A stretch of 64,000 nucleotides of DNA from Gammaproteobacteria bacterium (GTDB lineage: Bacteria; Pseudomonadota; Gammaproteobacteria; Natronospirales; REEB76): NCBI GenBank assembly GCA_036383255.1, contig DASVOS010000018.1:1-64000 (forward strand), in the 5' to 3' direction. Within the stretch, counting starts at the first letter, position 1; each line of letters starts with the position of its first letter. Under the pieces are notes generated by a model. That model was given only the letters and a program-made list of their open reading frames with translations. It did not search any database and was not told the DNA's origin. Position numbers and translations under genes: made by a program. Below are positions 8,625-17,169 of the stretch, piece by piece.

Positions 8625-8744
8625 CGTGGTGCATGGATGCACCGCGCGCGAATCAAGCACGTCTGTGCTTGATTCGGCGGAGGCAAGTCCGGACATGTGC
8701 CGGACTTGCCGAGTCTGAAAAATCCATGGATGGATTTTTCAGAC
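8625..8744. repeat. Array of four consecutive inverted repeats between prs and rplY
   Basis: Four hairpins stand back to back: 8625-8646 (CGTGGTGCAT / ATGCACCGCG, one G:U), 8650-8675 (GAATCAAGCAC / GTGCTTGATTC), 8682-8710 (GGCAAGTCCGG / CCGGACTTGCC) and 8713-8744 (GTCTGAAAAATCCA / TGGATTTTTCAGAC). The last ends 8 bp from the prs stop codon. None is followed by a T-run, so they are not ordinary terminators. The first and last share the centre CATGGATG. Bases 8538-8624 hold only the rplY leader. Confidence 0.85.
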
Positions 8745-8752
8745 TTAAATCA

Positions 8753-9706
8753 TCAATCCACGTACAGCGAGGAGACCGATTCCTCGTCGCTCACCCGGCG
8801 CATGGTCTCCGCCAGCAGCTCCGCGATGCTCAACTGGCGGATGCGCTTGCAGTTCTCGGCACCACCCCGCAGGGGGATGGTGTCCGTCACCACCAGCTCG
8901 TCCAGCACCGAGTTCTCGATGTTGGACACCGCCTTGCCCGACAGCACCGGATGGGTGATGTAGGCCAGCACCTTGGCGGCGCCCTGGTCCTTCAGGGCCT
9001 TGGCGGCGATGCAGAGCGTGCCCGCCGTGTCCACCAGGTCGTCGACGATGACGCAGGTCTTGCCCGCCACCTCGCCGATGATGTTCATCACCTGCGCCTC
9101 GTTCGGGCGCGGACGGCGCTTGTCGATGATCGCCAGGTCCGCGTCGTCGAGGCGCTTGGCCAGCGCCCGGGCGCGCACCACGCCGCCCACGTCCGGCGAC
9201 ACCACGATCAGGTCGTCGAACTTCTGCTTCCACACGTCGCCCAGCAGCACCGGGGACGCATATACGTTGTCCACAGGGATGTCGAAGAATCCCTGGATCT
9301 GGTCTGCGTGCAGGTCCACCGTGAGGACCCGGTTCACGCCGGCGGACACCATCAGGTTCGCCACCAGCTTGGCCGTGATCGGCACACGCGCCGCGCGCTG
9401 GCGCCGGTCCTGCCGCGCGTAGCCGAAGTACGGCACCACCGCGGTCACCCGCCCGGCGCTCGCACGCCTTAGGGCATCCGCCATCACCAGCAACTCCATC
9501 AGGTTGTCGTTGGTGGGCGGGCAGGTGGACTGCACGATGAAGACGTCGCGTCCGCGCACGTTCTCCATCAGCTCGATCGCGACCTCACCGTCGCTGAAGC
9601 GGTTGACCTGGGCCTTGCCGAGGGACAGCTGCAGGCGTGAGGCGATCTTGTGCGCCAGTTGCGGGTTCGCATTCCCCGCGAACACCATCATCTTGCCTGC
9701 GGCCAC
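8753..9706 (-). CDS. prs: Ribose-phosphate pyrophosphokinase (PRPP synthase)
   Basis: Makes PRPP from ribose 5-phosphate and ATP, the precursor of nucleotides, NAD, His and Trp. It has 317 residues, the class I length. Motifs: [25 protein letters not shown] near the N-terminus, [10 protein letters not shown] (ATP-site loop), [36 protein letters not shown], and the PRPP loop [12 protein letters not shown]. It is co-oriented 60 nt after tRNA-Gln and upstream of rplY, the standard arrangement. The gap towards rplY is filled by the hairpin array. Confidence 0.97.
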   Translation of the reverse strand: MAAGKMMVFAGNANPQLAHKIASRLQLSLGKAQVNRFSDGEVAIELMENVRGRDVFIVQSTCPPTNDNLMELLVMADALRRASAGRVTAVVPYFGYARQDRRQRAARVPITAKLVANLMVSAGVNRVLTVDLHADQIQGFFDIPVDNVYASPVLLGDVWKQKFDDLIVVSPDVGGVVRARALAKRLDDADLAIIDKRRPRPNEAQVMNIIGEVAGKTCVIVDDLVDTAGTLCIAAKALKDQGAAKVLAYITHPVLSGKAVSNIENSVLDELVVTDTIPLRGGAENCKRIRQLSIAELLAETMRRVSDEESVSSLYVD

Positions 9707-9766
9707 GGTGCCCCCTCGCGTATCGTCGTGGTCAACCTGTCTCAGCGCAAAATCAATTCAAAATCT

Positions 9767-9841
9767 TGGCTGGGGCGCCAGGATTCGAACCTGGGCGTGG
9801 CGGGATCAAAACCCGCTGCCTTACCGCTTGGCTACGCCCCA
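9767..9841 (-). tRNA. tRNA-Gln (TTG)
   Basis: 75 nt with encoded CCA on the minus strand. Acceptor TGGGGCG / CGCCCCA, D arm GCCAAGCGGTAAGGC, anticodon stem GCGGG / CCCGC around the loop TTTTGAT (anticodon TTG), and T loop GGTTCGAATCC. It lies 5 nt after the ispE stop and 60 nt before prs, so it is probably processed out of the same transcript. The ispE-tRNA-Gln-prs order is known in other gammaproteobacteria. Confidence 0.96.
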
Positions 9842-9846
9842 AGTGT

Positions 9847-10692
9847 TCAATCGCCAGCGAGCCGTTCCAGCAACGGCGAGCGGTTGCATCCCCGCGCGAC
9901 GAAGCCGCGCCACTTGGAAGGCATCTCCGCCAGCACCCGCCGCGCGTCCGCTTCCCGCTCGAAGGCGGCGAACAGGCAGGCGCCGGAACCGGTGAGCCGG
10001 GCCTTGGCACGGGAACCGAGCCAATCCAGCGCTTCAGACACCTCGGGATAGCGGGAACGTACCACCGGCTCGAAGTCGTTCCGGGTTTCCCCGGAGCGAA
10101 GGGGCGCTATTTTGATTGGAGCGGAATTTCGTGTCAATTCAGGGGCCTGGAATATCTCCCGGGTGGATACCCGGCAGCCGGGATCCACCACCAGATACCA
10201 GGGTTCCGGCAGCTCCATAGGGGTCAGGACCTCCCCCACGCCCTCCGCCCAGGCCGCCTGTCCCCCTATGAAAACCGGCACATCCGCGCCCAATTCCAAT
10301 CCCAGGGCCCGCAGGCGGGCGGGTCCCAGCCGGGTTTCCCAGAGCCGGTCCAGGACCATGAGCGTGGTGGCGGCATCGGAACTGCCACCCCCCAAGCCGG
10401 CCTCCAGTGGCAGCACTTTGCGCAACTTTATGGTCGCCCCCAGGGGACTGCCGCTACGCTCCTTGAGGAGCCGCGCGGCCTTCACGGTGAGATCCGATTC
10501 CTCCGGCACACCGGCGGGACCTTCGGGCCGCAGGATGCGTCCGTCCTCCCGCAGCTCGAACTCCAGGCTGTCGCCGTAGTCCAGGAACTGGAAGACCGTC
10601 TGCAGCAGGTGGTAACCGTCGGCGCGCCGGCCGGTGACGTGCAGGAACAGGTTCAGCTTGGCGGGCGCCGGCCAGGCGCGCGCCACGGTCAT
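9847..10692 (-). CDS. ispE: 4-diphosphocytidyl-2-C-methyl-D-erythritol kinase
   Basis: GHMP kinase of the MEP isoprenoid pathway that phosphorylates CDP-ME. It has 281 residues from the ATG at 10692, which overlaps the lolB stop as ATGA. The longer upstream frame is lolB read out of frame. Motifs: WPAPAKLNLFLHVTGRRADGYHLLQTVF at the N-terminus (substrate lysine in PAKLNL), the ATP-binding PLEAGLGGGSSDAA loop, LGADVPVFI, and the C-terminal LTGSGACLFAAF motif. It is translationally coupled to lolB and directly followed by tRNA-Gln. Confidence 0.96.
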   Translation of the reverse strand: MTVARAWPAPAKLNLFLHVTGRRADGYHLLQTVFQFLDYGDSLEFELREDGRILRPEGPAGVPEESDLTVKAARLLKERSGSPLGATIKLRKVLPLEAGLGGGSSDAATTLMVLDRLWETRLGPARLRALGLELGADVPVFIGGQAAWAEGVGEVLTPMELPEPWYLVVDPGCRVSTREIFQAPELTRNSAPIKIAPLRSGETRNDFEPVVRSRYPEVSEALDWLGSRAKARLTGSGACLFAAFEREADARRVLAEMPSKWRGFVARGCNRSPLLERLAGD

Positions 10693-11306
10693 GGCGCCAC
10701 CGCGGACAGCACCCAGTCGCTCACCACCATCTTGATGCGCACCTCGCCCCGCGTAAGGGTGAGGCGCGTCGGGAGGCTGTAACCGGATACGTCCGCGTAT
10801 TCCTGGTACTCCACGTGCCAACCGGACTGGTCCAGGCTCATGAGCTCGCCGCGCGCGTCGCTCAGCTTGGAGAAACCGTCACGCGGGTCCGGCATGCCCA
10901 GCACCCAGTAGCGCAGGCTCAGCACCGGCAGCGGCTGGTGCAGCCGCGCTCCCAGGTCCGCCTCCGGGTCGCGGGTGATGAAATCGTCGCCGCGGGACGT
11001 ACGCACGTGCAGCTCGTCCGCGCCGCCTTCGATGTGCACGGAGCCTGCCCCCAGGGGGCCGTGGAAATCGAGCGTAGTCATGCCGGCATGCTGGATCCAG
11101 TCGAGACCGCCGCTGCCGCTGTCACGGCCGTTCGCGAAACCCACCTTCCCGCTCAGGCTCCAGTCCTGGAGCGCCGCCAGCTGCGCACTGCGCTGCTGCC
11201 AGGCCGCCTCATCCGGTGCGCCCGCGGGCGCGCGGCCCGGCAGCGTGCCGCAAGCCGCGAGGATGAGCGTCGCGCCGAGCGACGCCGCACGGATGAGGTG
11301 CTTCAT
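10689..11306 (-). CDS. lolB: Outer-membrane lipoprotein LolB
   Basis: Receives lipoproteins from LolA and inserts them in the outer membrane. It has 205 residues with a lipoprotein signal (LILAAC, Cys19). Consistent with LolB are the early WSLSGKVGFANG strand, the Gly-rich GSGGLDWIQHAG, the partially conserved hydrophobic loop FHGPLGAGSV, and LPVLSLRYWVLGMPDP (the LxxWLxG-like segment). Overall identity to E. coli LolB would be low, so position between a TPR lipoprotein and ispE adds weight. It overlaps the upstream TPR gene (ATGA at 11303-11306) and the downstream ispE, giving a tightly coupled three-gene unit. Confidence 0.92.
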   Translation of the reverse strand: MKHLIRAASLGATLILAACGTLPGRAPAGAPDEAAWQQRSAQLAALQDWSLSGKVGFANGRDSGSGGLDWIQHAGMTTLDFHGPLGAGSVHIEGGADELHVRTSRGDDFITRDPEADLGARLHQPLPVLSLRYWVLGMPDPRDGFSKLSDARGELMSLDQSGWHVEYQEYADVSGYSLPTRLTLTRGEVRIKMVVSDWVLSAVAP

Positions 11307-12982
11307 GGAGTGAAGCGGGAAGCGAGGGAACGCAACGCGGCGCTATCGGGGTCGGATTCGCGCGCCTTGACCCAGAGCGCGCGTGCGCCCTGCTCGTCGC
11401 CGGTGGCCAGCAGCACCTCGACGAGGTGCGCGGCGATCTCGGAATCGGCCTGGCCCGCGTAAGCCTTGCGCAGGTAATCGAGCGCCAGCCCGTCATGCCC
11501 CAGCCGGTGTTCTACCCAACCCATGCTGTCCAGGAAAGCGGGGTCGTCCGGCTGCAGCACCAGCGCGCGCTGGATGTAACCCTGGGCCTCCCGGTAACGG
11601 GTGGTGTGCAGGGTCAGGGTGTAACCCAGGGCGTTGAGCGCCTCTGCATCATCCGGGGCCTGCGCCAGGATCGAGGCGAGGTCATGCTCCGCCGCCGCGG
11701 CGTCGCCGTCCTGCTCCAGGACCAGGGCCCGCGCGTACAGCAAGTCCTGGTCGCCGGGCGCTACCTGCAATGCCGCGTCATAGACCGCGAGGGCCTGCTT
11801 AGATGCACCGCTGTCGCTGAACACCTGCCCTTCCGTGAGCCTCAGGTTCACCATGGAATCGGGATCGTTCGCCACCAGGCCGTCGAAGAACTCGCCGGCG
11901 GCCCCGGGTGCACCGCTCTTCACCAGCGCACGGCCGATGCCTGCCTGCGCCGCGAGCCAGCGCTCGCCTGCCTGCACCCGGTGGTACCAGTCGAGCGCCT
12001 CGGGGTATTGCTTCTCCGTCTCGGCCACGTTGCCGAGGAAATAACTCGCATCGTCGGTGCGCTTGCCGGACTTGAGCAGGCGCGTGAAGTAGCCCCGCGC
12101 CGCCGTGAGATCCTTCTCCTGCAGCGTCATGAGTCCCAGGGTGTAGAGCGCCTCGGCGTTGTTCGGATGCGCCGCGAGGACCGTCTCGAACTCCTGCCGC
12201 GCCTCGGCGCCGCGCTTGGCCTCCGCCAGCAGCGCACCGTAGGCTAGCGCCAGCGACACATCACCGGCAGCACGCACCCGCGCCCTTAGCATAGGCAGCG
12301 CCTCGCCGACGCGGTCCTGCGCCACCAGCGCACGGGTCAGGAGCACCAGTGGCTCGTCACCGTGGGGGTCCAGCGCAAGGGTCGCGCGTGCCTCGCGCTC
12401 CGCCAGGCCGTAATCCTTGTAGTTCATGGCGATATGCGCCAGCGCGTAGTGCGCGTCGGCGGACTTCGGCGCATGGGCGGCGATCGCCTGCAGCACCGGC
12501 AGGCCGTGGGCCGCGTCCGTCTCCTGCTCCAGGAGGTGTGCCGCGGTCATGTAACCGCTGTCAGAGCCCGACTCCACCAGCATCTCGAAGTCCCGCGCCG
12601 CCGCCTCTGCGTCGCCGCTGCGCGCCTCCACCACCGCCGCAAGGTGCACCGCATCGTTGCTCTGGGGGGCGAGCTTGCGCCAGCGCTGCGCCGCTTCCAG
12701 CGCCTGCCCGAGGCCGCCATCGCCATAGGCGAGCAGCGCGCTGTGCGACGCGAGCGTCGGGTCCTGGGAGAGCCTCGCCGCGGCCATGTACTGCTCCACC
12801 GCGTCCCGCCGCATACCGCGCTGCTGCGCCAGCTCGCCCATGAACACGCGGTAGGCGATCTCCTGGTCGATGTCCGTGAACGGCCGCGGCGCGCTCGCAG
12901 CCGCAGGTACCGGCCTGGGCGCGGCGGCACAGCCGGCGAGCGACAGCAGGCAGAGGCAGCAGATGAGGGCGCGCGGCGTCAT
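11303..12982 (-). CDS. TPR-repeat lipoprotein upstream of lolB
   Basis: This encodes 559 residues. A lipoprotein signal (SLAGC, Cys18) is followed by a Pro/Ala linker, then about ten tetratricopeptide repeats over most of the protein. Recognisable units include DAHYALAHIAMNYKDYGLAEREARATLALDP, AEALYTLGLMTLQEKDLTAARGYFTRLL, and the C-terminal DAEALNALGYTL plus DPAFLDSMGWVEHRLGHDGLALDYLRKAY. It is likely a periplasmic-facing scaffold anchored to a membrane. An equivalent gene precedes lolB in Pseudomonas and Xanthomonas, but its role is not established to my knowledge. It is divergent from hemA with 116 nt between the start codons. Confidence 0.88.
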   Translation of the reverse strand: MTPRALICCLCLLSLAGCAAAPRPVPAAASAPRPFTDIDQEIAYRVFMGELAQQRGMRRDAVEQYMAAARLSQDPTLASHSALLAYGDGGLGQALEAAQRWRKLAPQSNDAVHLAAVVEARSGDAEAAARDFEMLVESGSDSGYMTAAHLLEQETDAAHGLPVLQAIAAHAPKSADAHYALAHIAMNYKDYGLAEREARATLALDPHGDEPLVLLTRALVAQDRVGEALPMLRARVRAAGDVSLALAYGALLAEAKRGAEARQEFETVLAAHPNNAEALYTLGLMTLQEKDLTAARGYFTRLLKSGKRTDDASYFLGNVAETEKQYPEALDWYHRVQAGERWLAAQAGIGRALVKSGAPGAAGEFFDGLVANDPDSMVNLRLTEGQVFSDSGASKQALAVYDAALQVAPGDQDLLYARALVLEQDGDAAAAEHDLASILAQAPDDAEALNALGYTLTLHTTRYREAQGYIQRALVLQPDDPAFLDSMGWVEHRLGHDGLALDYLRKAYAGQADSEIAAHLVEVLLATGDEQGARALWVKARESDPDSAALRSLASRFTP

Positions 12983-13098
12983 GCGGGAAGGCGGTGGACT
13001 ACGAGGCTTCGACTATATCCGATTCGCCCGCGCCGCGCCGTGCGGCTTGTCATGCCGGGGTATTTACCGGAAAATTCCCTGCCACCCCTGGGTCCCCC

Positions 13099-14376
13099 AT
13101 GCCGTTCCTCACCCTCGGAATCAGCCATCTCACCGCTCCGGTCGCCGTCCGTGAGCGCCTGAGCTTCACGCCGGAGCAGATCCCGGCCAGCCTGCGCGCG
13201 CTGACCACCCTGCCGGGGGTACGGGAAGCGATCATCCTCTCCACCTGCAACCGCACCGAACTCTATGCCGATCTCGGCGAGGGCGATGGCGAGGCGCTGG
13301 CCGAGTGGCTGAGCCGCGAGCGCAGCGCCGAGGATCCCGGAGTACGCGAGCGCTTCTACCTCCACCGGGGCGATGCCGCGGTGCAGCATCTGTTCCGGGT
13401 CGCCTGCGGACTGGACTCGCAGATCCTGGGCGAGCCGCAGATCCTCGGCCAGATCAAGGATGCTTATGAGCTGGCACGCTCCGCCGAGGCCGGCGGCGCA
13501 GCGGGCCAGCGCCTGCACCGCCTGTTCCAGTTCGCCTTCGCGGTGGCCAAGCAGGTCCGCACCGACACCCACATCGGGGAGAACCCGGTGTCGGTGGCTT
13601 ACGCCGCGGTGCGCCTGGCGCGCCAGGTGTTCTCCCGCTTCGAGTCTCTCACCGTGCTGCTGATCGGCGCCGGCGAGACCATCGAGCTCGCCGCCCGCCA
13701 CCTGCACGAACAGGGGGTACGGCGCATGGTGATCGCGAACCGCACCGTGAGCCGCGCCCACGAGCTGGCCGCCCAGTTCAACGCCTATGCCATCGGCCTG
13801 GACGAGATCACGGCGCACCTGGGAGAGGCAGACATCGTGATCGCCTCCACCGGCAGCCCCGAGCCGATCCTGCACAAGCGCGACGTGCAAGCCGCCTTCC
13901 GCGGCCGCAAGCACCGGCCGCTGCTGATCGTGGACATCGCGGTACCGCGCGACGTGGCCTCGGACGTGGCCGGCATGGAGGACGTGTACCTCTTCACCAT
14001 CGACGACCTGCACAAGGTGGTGGAGGAGAACCTGAAGTCGCGGCGCGTGGCGGCCCAGGAGGCGGAACTGATCGTGCAGTCCCAGGTGGCGCGCTTCAAC
14101 GAACAGCTGCGCGGCCTGGATGCGGTGCCGGCGATCCGGGCCCTGCGTGAGCACGCCGCGGACATCCGCGACCAGACCCTGGAACAGGCACGCCAGCGCC
14201 TCGCCCACGGCGAGCCGCCGGAAGAGGTGTTGCGCTTCCTGGCGGATACCCTCAGCAACCGCCTGATGCACGCACCCACCGCGCAACTGCGCCAGGCCGC
14301 CCACGAGGGGCGCGAGCAGCTCATCCGCGACATCCACTCGCTGTTCGGCCTGGACCGCAAGGACGGCGACGCCTGA
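13099..14376 (+). CDS. hemA: Glutamyl-tRNA reductase
   Basis: First committed enzyme of the C5 haem pathway; reduces Glu-tRNA to glutamate semialdehyde with NADPH. It has 425 residues starting MPFLTLGISHLTAPVAVRE. The in-frame upstream extension to 12994 overlaps the divergent promoter region and is unlikely. Key features: catalytic Cys50 in STCNRTELY, HLFRVACGLDSQILGEPQILGQIKDAY (tRNA/glutamate site), the NADPH domain VLLIGAGETIELAARHL, and the C-terminal dimerisation helix ending ELIRDIHSLFGL. The GDACKA-like haem-response N-terminus is not evident. prfA follows after 30 nt. Confidence 0.96.
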   Translation: MPFLTLGISHLTAPVAVRERLSFTPEQIPASLRALTTLPGVREAIILSTCNRTELYADLGEGDGEALAEWLSRERSAEDPGVRERFYLHRGDAAVQHLFRVACGLDSQILGEPQILGQIKDAYELARSAEAGGAAGQRLHRLFQFAFAVAKQVRTDTHIGENPVSVAYAAVRLARQVFSRFESLTVLLIGAGETIELAARHLHEQGVRRMVIANRTVSRAHELAAQFNAYAIGLDEITAHLGEADIVIASTGSPEPILHKRDVQAAFRGRKHRPLLIVDIAVPRDVASDVAGMEDVYLFTIDDLHKVVEENLKSRRVAAQEAELIVQSQVARFNEQLRGLDAVPAIRALREHAADIRDQTLEQARQRLAHGEPPEEVLRFLADTLSNRLMHAPTAQLRQAAHEGREQLIRDIHSLFGLDRKDGDA

Positions 14377-14394
14377 GCGGCGGCGCCACACCTA

Positions 14395-14400
14395 TATAAT
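14395..14400 (+). promoter_or_regulatory. -10 hexamer TATAAT directly upstream of prfA
   Basis: A perfect TATAAT ends six bases before the prfA GTG start. Transcription from it would begin at or within a base of the start codon, so the message would be leaderless. No good -35 is visible (CCTGAG at the 17-bp position). hemA read-through probably also serves prfA. Confidence 0.45.
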
Positions 14401-14406
14401 CGCGCC

Positions 14407-15492
14407 GTGAAAGACTCCATCCGCCACAAGCTGGAACGCCTGGCCACCCGCCACGAGGAAGTGGCCGCGCTGCTGTCCCAGCCCGCCGCCGCCAACGATT
14501 CCAACCGTTTCCGGGAGCTGTCCCAGGAATATGCCCGCCTCGAGCCCCTGGCGCAGAAGTTCCGCGCCTTCCTCAAGGCAGAGGCGGACGTCATCGCCGC
14601 GGACGAGATGGGCAGGGACGATGACCCCGGCATGCGTTCCCTGGCCGAGGACGAGCGCAAGGCCGCCATGCTCCGCCTGGAAGCGCTGGAGCCGGAACTG
14701 CTCAAGCTGCTGCTGCCCAAGGATCCCCACGACGAGAGCAACATCTTCCTGGAGATCCGCGCCGGCACCGGCGGCGACGAAGCCGCCATCTTCGCCGGCG
14801 ACCTCCTGCGCATGTACAGCCGCTACGCCGAGGAACAGGGGTGGAAGGTGGAGATCCTGAGCGAGAGCCCCGGCGAACACGGCGGCTACAAGGAAGTCAT
14901 CACCCGGGTGGTAGGCCAGGGCGCCTACTCCCGCTTCAAGTTCGAGTCAGGCACCCATCGGGTGCAGCGGGTGCCCGAGACCGAGTCCCAGGGCCGCATC
15001 CACACCTCGGCGGTCACGGTCGCCATCCTGCCGGAGGTGGAGGAAGTGGAAGATATCGACATCAATCCCGCCGAGCTCAAGGTGGACACCTTCCGTGCCT
15101 CCGGCGCCGGCGGCCAGCACGTGAACAAGACCGACTCGGCCATCCGCATCACCCACCTGCCCTCCGGCATAGTGGTGGAATGCCAGGACGAGCGCTCCCA
15201 GCACAAGAACCGGGCCCGAGCCATGTCGCTGCTGAAGGCGCGCCTCCTCTCCGCCGAGCGGGAGAAGCAGCAGGCGGCCCAGGCCCAGTCCCGCAAGCTG
15301 CAGGTGGGCAGCGGCGACCGCTCGGAGCGCATCCGCACCTATAACTTCCCCCAGGGGCGCGTCACGGACCACCGCATCGAGCTCACGCTCTACAAGCTGG
15401 ACGACGTGATGCAGGGCCACCTGGACGAGGTGATCCTGCCGCTCATGAACGAGTATCAGGCGGAAGAGCTCGCGGCCATGGCCGCGAACTGA
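14407..15492 (+). CDS. prfA: Peptide chain release factor 1
   Basis: Terminates translation at UAA and UAG. It has 361 residues, starting with GTG, with no Shine-Dalgarno before it. The RF1 signature is clear: PET (PxT) in [14 protein letters not shown] as the codon-recognition tripeptide, and [18 protein letters not shown], the GGQ peptidyl-hydrolysis loop whose Gln is methylated by PrmC. RF2 would show SPF. The N-terminal domain (residues ~1-100) is helical. In many gammaproteobacteria prmC follows directly. Here it is 5.6 kb downstream, beyond five unrelated genes and two small elements. Confidence 0.97.
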   Translation: MKDSIRHKLERLATRHEEVAALLSQPAAANDSNRFRELSQEYARLEPLAQKFRAFLKAEADVIAADEMGRDDDPGMRSLAEDERKAAMLRLEALEPELLKLLLPKDPHDESNIFLEIRAGTGGDEAAIFAGDLLRMYSRYAEEQGWKVEILSESPGEHGGYKEVITRVVGQGAYSRFKFESGTHRVQRVPETESQGRIHTSAVTVAILPEVEEVEDIDINPAELKVDTFRASGAGGQHVNKTDSAIRITHLPSGIVVECQDERSQHKNRARAMSLLKARLLSAEREKQQAAQAQSRKLQVGSGDRSERIRTYNFPQGRVTDHRIELTLYKLDDVMQGHLDEVILPLMNEYQAEELAAMAAN

Positions 15493-15494
15493 GG

Positions 15495-16346
15495 CTAGGC
15501 AGGGCGCTTCAAGTCCCGGTACTGGGCGTAGCAGACCGCCAGCGTGTACCACCAGGCGAAGGCTCCCAGCGCCATCCCTCCCAGCCGCCAGCCATCGGTA
15601 TGCGCCACGCCAGCCTGGCTCTCCAGCGTTCCCTGCAGGCTCTCCAGGTCCCCGACGCTCAGGCCTTCTTCCGCATGCTGCGATAGCAGGCCGAGATAGG
15701 AATGGGCCGCGCGCGCTATCTCTGGACCATTCTGCACGCACCAGGCCGCCAGCAACGCCAGCGCCGGCACGGAGATCACCAGCGTCACCTTGCCCCAATG
15801 GGTCTTGGCGAGGCGCGAACTCTCCCCGAGGGAAGCGAAGGGTCCGCGCCGCTCCAGCACTGCCGGGAAGATGAAGAGCGCCAGCGCCGTGCTAACCGCC
15901 GCCGTGGGCGCCAGCGGCAGCACGCAGAGCACCAGCCCAAACAGCGGCCCACCGACGAACAGGCCGATCATGAACACGGCGAAGGTCAGCACCAGACCGA
16001 TGGCCACCACCAGTTCATAGACGATGTAGCCGATGAGCACCGACAGCATCGCACGTGCGGCATTCCAGCCGGGCTTGCCCACCATAGGCTCGCCGGCCAG
16101 CGCCGCGAGGCGGACCACCGCCACCGAATAGAGCGCCGCCTGGGCGGCGCCCACCAGCAGGCTCCGTGCCAGGTAGTCCGGGCGGCCGAGGAGCGAGAGG
16201 TCCATGGTGAGCAGGTTGCCGCCGGTACTGGCGAGAGGCAGGGCCTGCACCAGCTCCGCCGCCAGCACCCAAGGGAATACCGTGGGCAATCCGGCAAGGA
16301 ATAGCCTTCCGCCCTCCGCCAGCACCTCGCGCATGCGGTGGCCCAT
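15495..16346 (-). CDS. Multi-pass inner-membrane protein, function unknown
   Basis: This encodes 283 residues from the ATG at 16346 (a GTG at 16349 is an alternative), 8 nt after the stop of the upstream gene. About six hydrophobic segments are seen, for example LFLAGLPTVFPWVLAAELV, MLSVLIGYIVYELVVAIGLVLTFAVFMIGLFVGGPLFGLVLCVL, VTLVISVPALALLAAW and MALGAFAWWYTLAVCYAQYRDLKRPA. The C-terminal helix followed by a YRDLK tail matches the neighbouring gene (YYHDLKLRKQQR), so the two look like paralogues. No catalytic motif is recognised. Its stop lies 2 nt from the convergent prfA stop. Confidence 0.75.
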   Translation of the reverse strand: MGHRMREVLAEGGRLFLAGLPTVFPWVLAAELVQALPLASTGGNLLTMDLSLLGRPDYLARSLLVGAAQAALYSVAVVRLAALAGEPMVGKPGWNAARAMLSVLIGYIVYELVVAIGLVLTFAVFMIGLFVGGPLFGLVLCVLPLAPTAAVSTALALFIFPAVLERRGPFASLGESSRLAKTHWGKVTLVISVPALALLAAWCVQNGPEIARAAHSYLGLLSQHAEEGLSVGDLESLQGTLESQAGVAHTDGWRLGGMALGAFAWWYTLAVCYAQYRDLKRPA

Positions 16347-16354
16347 CACGATGC

Positions 16355-17119
16355 TCAGCGCTGCTGCTTGCGCAGCTTCAGGTCGTGGTAGTAGAGGAAC
16401 AGGATCGAGTAGATGAAAGGGCCGCATACGGCCAAGAACACCATGTTGAGCACCTCCTGCGCAAAGATGTCCCGCCCATGTACCGCATCGTGGGTGCCGG
16501 AACCGATGCCCAACATAGCCCCAAGCACGCTCTCCGCTATGAACAGTGGGAGATATATCAGCAGCACCATCCCCACGGTACGCCACCAATGTCCCCAGAC
16601 CAGATGGTGACTGATGTTCAATGCCTCCATCGGGCGTTTTCCTTCCAGCACCACCACGTATTCGACGAACATCAGGCTGAATAACAGGATGAGCGCCGGT
16701 ATGAACAGCAATATCATCCCAAGGCAGAGTGCAGACACGTATATGAAGAACGCCAGTACCATCCACGGCCAAAGCTTCAGCGCCCGGTTCCATTCGTCTT
16801 TCACCACGCCCTGCTGGCCACTTGCCGCGATGGCGAGGCGCTGCAACAGCACCGCCAGTGGAAAGAAACCCGCCAATGTCATGGCTAGCGCCGTCCAGCC
16901 GTATGGGCCTTGAAGCCTGCCGATGAAAACACTGGGATCCATCAGGTTGAAGGAAGTCTCATCGCTGGCACCCCATACCATGACCGCAGTGGGCAGGAGG
17001 CTGAGGAAAGCCAGGCAGGTGCTAAGCATGAACAGGCGGCGGAACGCCAGGCGGCCGAGGGCGATGCCCTGCACCACGATCTGGCCCATGTCCTGCGGCA
17101 GGCTGGCGAGTTCGAACAT
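16355..17119 (-). CDS. Multi-pass inner-membrane protein, YciC-like
   Basis: This encodes 254 residues starting MFELASLPQDMGQIVVQG; GGAG lies six bases before the ATG at 17119. It has six predicted helices, among them LFMLSTCLAFLSLLPTAVMVW, LAMTLAGFFPLAVLLQRLAI, WPWMVLAFFIYVSALCLGMILLFIPALILLFSLMFVEYVVVL and VLNMVFLAVCGPFIYSILFLYY. The segment EGKRPMEALNISHHLVWGHWWRT resembles the region in YciC/UPF0259-type proteins where a hydrophobic bundle is followed by a conserved Ser..L..G.WW motif. The function of that group is not known. It is co-directional with, and probably paralogous to, the gene at 15495-16346. Confidence 0.75.
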   Translation of the reverse strand: MFELASLPQDMGQIVVQGIALGRLAFRRLFMLSTCLAFLSLLPTAVMVWGASDETSFNLMDPSVFIGRLQGPYGWTALAMTLAGFFPLAVLLQRLAIAASGQQGVVKDEWNRALKLWPWMVLAFFIYVSALCLGMILLFIPALILLFSLMFVEYVVVLEGKRPMEALNISHHLVWGHWWRTVGMVLLIYLPLFIAESVLGAMLGIGSGTHDAVHGRDIFAQEVLNMVFLAVCGPFIYSILFLYYHDLKLRKQQR

Positions 17120-17169
17120 GGGAGACTCCGATGGCGATGGGCCAGTGTGCCTGAAGCGTCGCCGCGCCC

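Noticed and set aside
8538-8696. 53-residue N-terminal extension of rplY
   Set aside because: The extension runs through the hairpin array, while the ATG at 8537 has GGAG and starts at the conserved L25 N-terminus.
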